Below are positions 63,901 to 64,000 of a stretch of 64,000 nucleotides of DNA, piece after piece. The notes below the pieces were generated by a model. The model made no database searches and was not told the origin of the DNA. It saw nothing but the letters and a program-made list of their open reading frames with translations. Origin of the DNA: Alteromonadaceae bacterium Bs31 (GTDB lineage Bacteria; Pseudomonadota; Gammaproteobacteria; Pseudomonadales; Cellvibrionaceae); the NCBI GenBank assembly GCA_900177435.1, contig FXAI01000001.1, positions 787,421 through 851,420 on the forward strand, read 5' to 3'. A program made the translations under genes and the position numbers. How positions within the stretch are numbered: the stretch's first letter is position 1; every line of letters starts with the position of its first letter.

Positions 63901-64000
63901 TACGCACAATGATATTTTTCTTGTCACTGCCGCTAACACTGATATTACCGGAGATTCTGACACCGGGTGCAGTACCAATAATGGTAGTGTTGGCGCCTGG
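60902..64000 (-). CDS. Multimodular enzyme with two PL1 pectate lyase domains, three polyserine-separated binding modules (5'-truncated by window edge)
   Basis: The frame is open from the window edge to the stop at 60902, giving the C-terminal 1032 residues; the signal peptide is outside. Order from the N-terminal side: PL1 domain A (SRGKLNITYMNSMWGDRVNS, RQPRGRFGKIHMLNNY), polySer, CBM35-like module (LQEDDADFLGVDGS, FTGSGFANTDNASG), long polySer, CBM5/12-like module (CNGVNEYPNWTAADWEGGEP, WYTNSVPGSDYSWTLLG), very long polySer, a second CBM35-like module (LTIQEDTAGFCGVDGSVDSN), polySer, and PL1 domain B (KVSGGVSLSGSKNVIFKNIE, HHNWWGAGVKERMPRTRFGD) to the C-terminus. The catalytic Arg region RxPRxRFG is intact in both PL1 copies. 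It should cleave pectate while bound to the plant cell wall. Confidence 0.9.
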   Translation of the reverse strand, partial: PGANTTIIGTAPGVRISGNISVSGSDKKNIIVRNIAVRGKPCGSNDACKSGSDGVYIGNGATNIWFDHVDVSDGQDGNFDVTRSGDFVTCSWCKFYYTYDKDHRLSNLIAGSDNETESRGKLNITYMNSMWGDRVNSRQPRGRFGKIHMLNNYHKNSGSLHGVGKEMALIAENSYYDVPGKDVFFSMGSPKGWKGSGNKGSAKNLNATSGSTFTIPYSYSKMSADEAKAAVLSSDCGAGNTCLFDHDGTGSSSSSSSSSSSSSSSSSSSSSSGGGTSLTLQEDDADFLGVDGSIDNNNSGFTGSGFANTDNASGTGVEWRVNSSGNVQLSWRYANGSSTDRSAKLIVDGNTLVSSVSFPGTGAWSSWSESSAVAINLGAGSHTVRLEATNGSGLSNIDFLKVTGSLSSSSSSSSSSSSSSSSSSSSSSSSSSSSSSSSSSSSSSSSSSSSSSGGNGNACNGVNEYPNWTAADWEGGEPNHANAGDQMVYQSNLYQANWYTNSVPGSDYSWTLLGSCSGTGSSSSSSSSSSSSSSSSSSNSSSSSSSSSSSSSSSSSSSSSSSSSSSSSSGSIELTIQEDTAGFCGVDGSVDSNNGGFTGSGFANTENADGKAVSWAVNVPDGGSYALEWQFANGSSDNRSGDIVVNGVTLGSVDFDSTGSWSSWTAVSTVVQLNAGNNLIKLVANTGGGLANIDSIVLVGNDLQVGDCNGSSSSSSSSSSSSSSSSSSSSSSGSTGPVDPYEHMGWAAHTACGPNGTTGGEGGSSTTVTSGGAFKSAFSGSDRKIIYIDGSISGVGSINGSNKTVIGRNGAKVSGGVSLSGSKNVIFKNIEFADGSDDTFELSGSSCVWFDHNIFRDGKDGNLDIVRASNYVTVSWNRFYYTKGHGHMLSNLNGNSNGATGDRDKIKVTFHHNWWGAGVKERMPRTRFGDIHVFNNYYKYEKVSGDAGQNYCIGAGIEARLLIENNYFDESNDPIVFFSDEGTAQVVHTGNVFYNTTGLSVSRGSSFNPPYPYTMNAGEDVPSIVKALSGPQ

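Overview
The window looks like chromosomal DNA of a plant-polysaccharide-degrading gammaproteobacterium of the Cellvibrionaceae type (Teredinibacter, Saccharophagus or Cellvibrio relatives). The main evidence is seven secreted proteins with long polyserine linkers. The six whose N-termini lie in the window comprise five lipoproteins and one esterase with a cleavable signal. Their modules include GH9 cellulase, PL1-type pectate lyases, a CE6-like acetylxylan esterase, CBM6/CBM35/CBM5-12-like modules and a CotH-like domain. Genus assignment is inference; no 16S gene is present.

Layout. 1-0.5 kb: 3' end of gap (GAPDH) and its terminator. 0.7-2.6 kb: flavin-dependent tryptophan-halogenase-like gene followed by a cupin. 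2.6-8.6 kb: secreted lectin-fold protein, HD-GYP c-di-GMP phosphodiesterase, periplasmic coiled-coil protein, haem-motif/VCBS-repeat protein and a DUF2058 protein. 8.8-11.3 kb: a decaying islet with a WYL-regulator fragment, a frameshifted DUF4124 gene, a GNAT acetyltransferase, a small hypothetical and a broken IS5-type transposase. 11.5-16.9 kb: polysaccharide-active group (unknown polyserine lipoprotein, alginate-lyase-like protein with GlyGly-CTERM tail, parallel beta-helix lipoprotein). The last gene is bracketed by a diverged inverted repeat of about 175 bp. 17-21 kb: DUF3592 protein, small hypothetical, LRR protein. 21.2-26 kb: two-component system, DUF2141 protein, Tat-lipoprotein carotenoid oxygenase, peroxiredoxin-like protein. 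26.1-29.1 kb: modular acetylxylan esterase, small membrane protein, DUF3788 protein.

29.4-35.8 kb: a cobalamin riboswitch in front of nrdD-nrdG (class III ribonucleotide reductase), converging on metE, with metR divergent. This is a vitamin-B12-centred neighbourhood: the riboswitch should switch off the oxygen-sensitive reductase when B12 is abundant, and metE is the B12-independent methionine synthase. 36-44.8 kb: accessory genes, including an HExxH protein, SET-domain methyltransferase, two metallo-beta-lactamase-fold proteins (one lacking metal ligands), a divergent carbamoyltransferase, a cysteine-rich repeat lipoprotein, a LysR regulator, a secreted RidA protein and a secreted cyclophilin with GlyGly-CTERM tail.

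45.1-51.3 kb: CotH-like lipoprotein, GH9 endoglucanase, DUF599 protein and polyserine pectate lyase. 52.5-60.4 kb: a tightly overlapping nine-gene run, Rap1a-like protein plus Mrp-type antiporter subunits E-F-G-(A C-terminal/B fusion)-C-D-D-small-D. No full-length MrpA is seen. 60.9-64 kb: the 3' part of a giant modular enzyme with two PL1 domains, running off the right edge.
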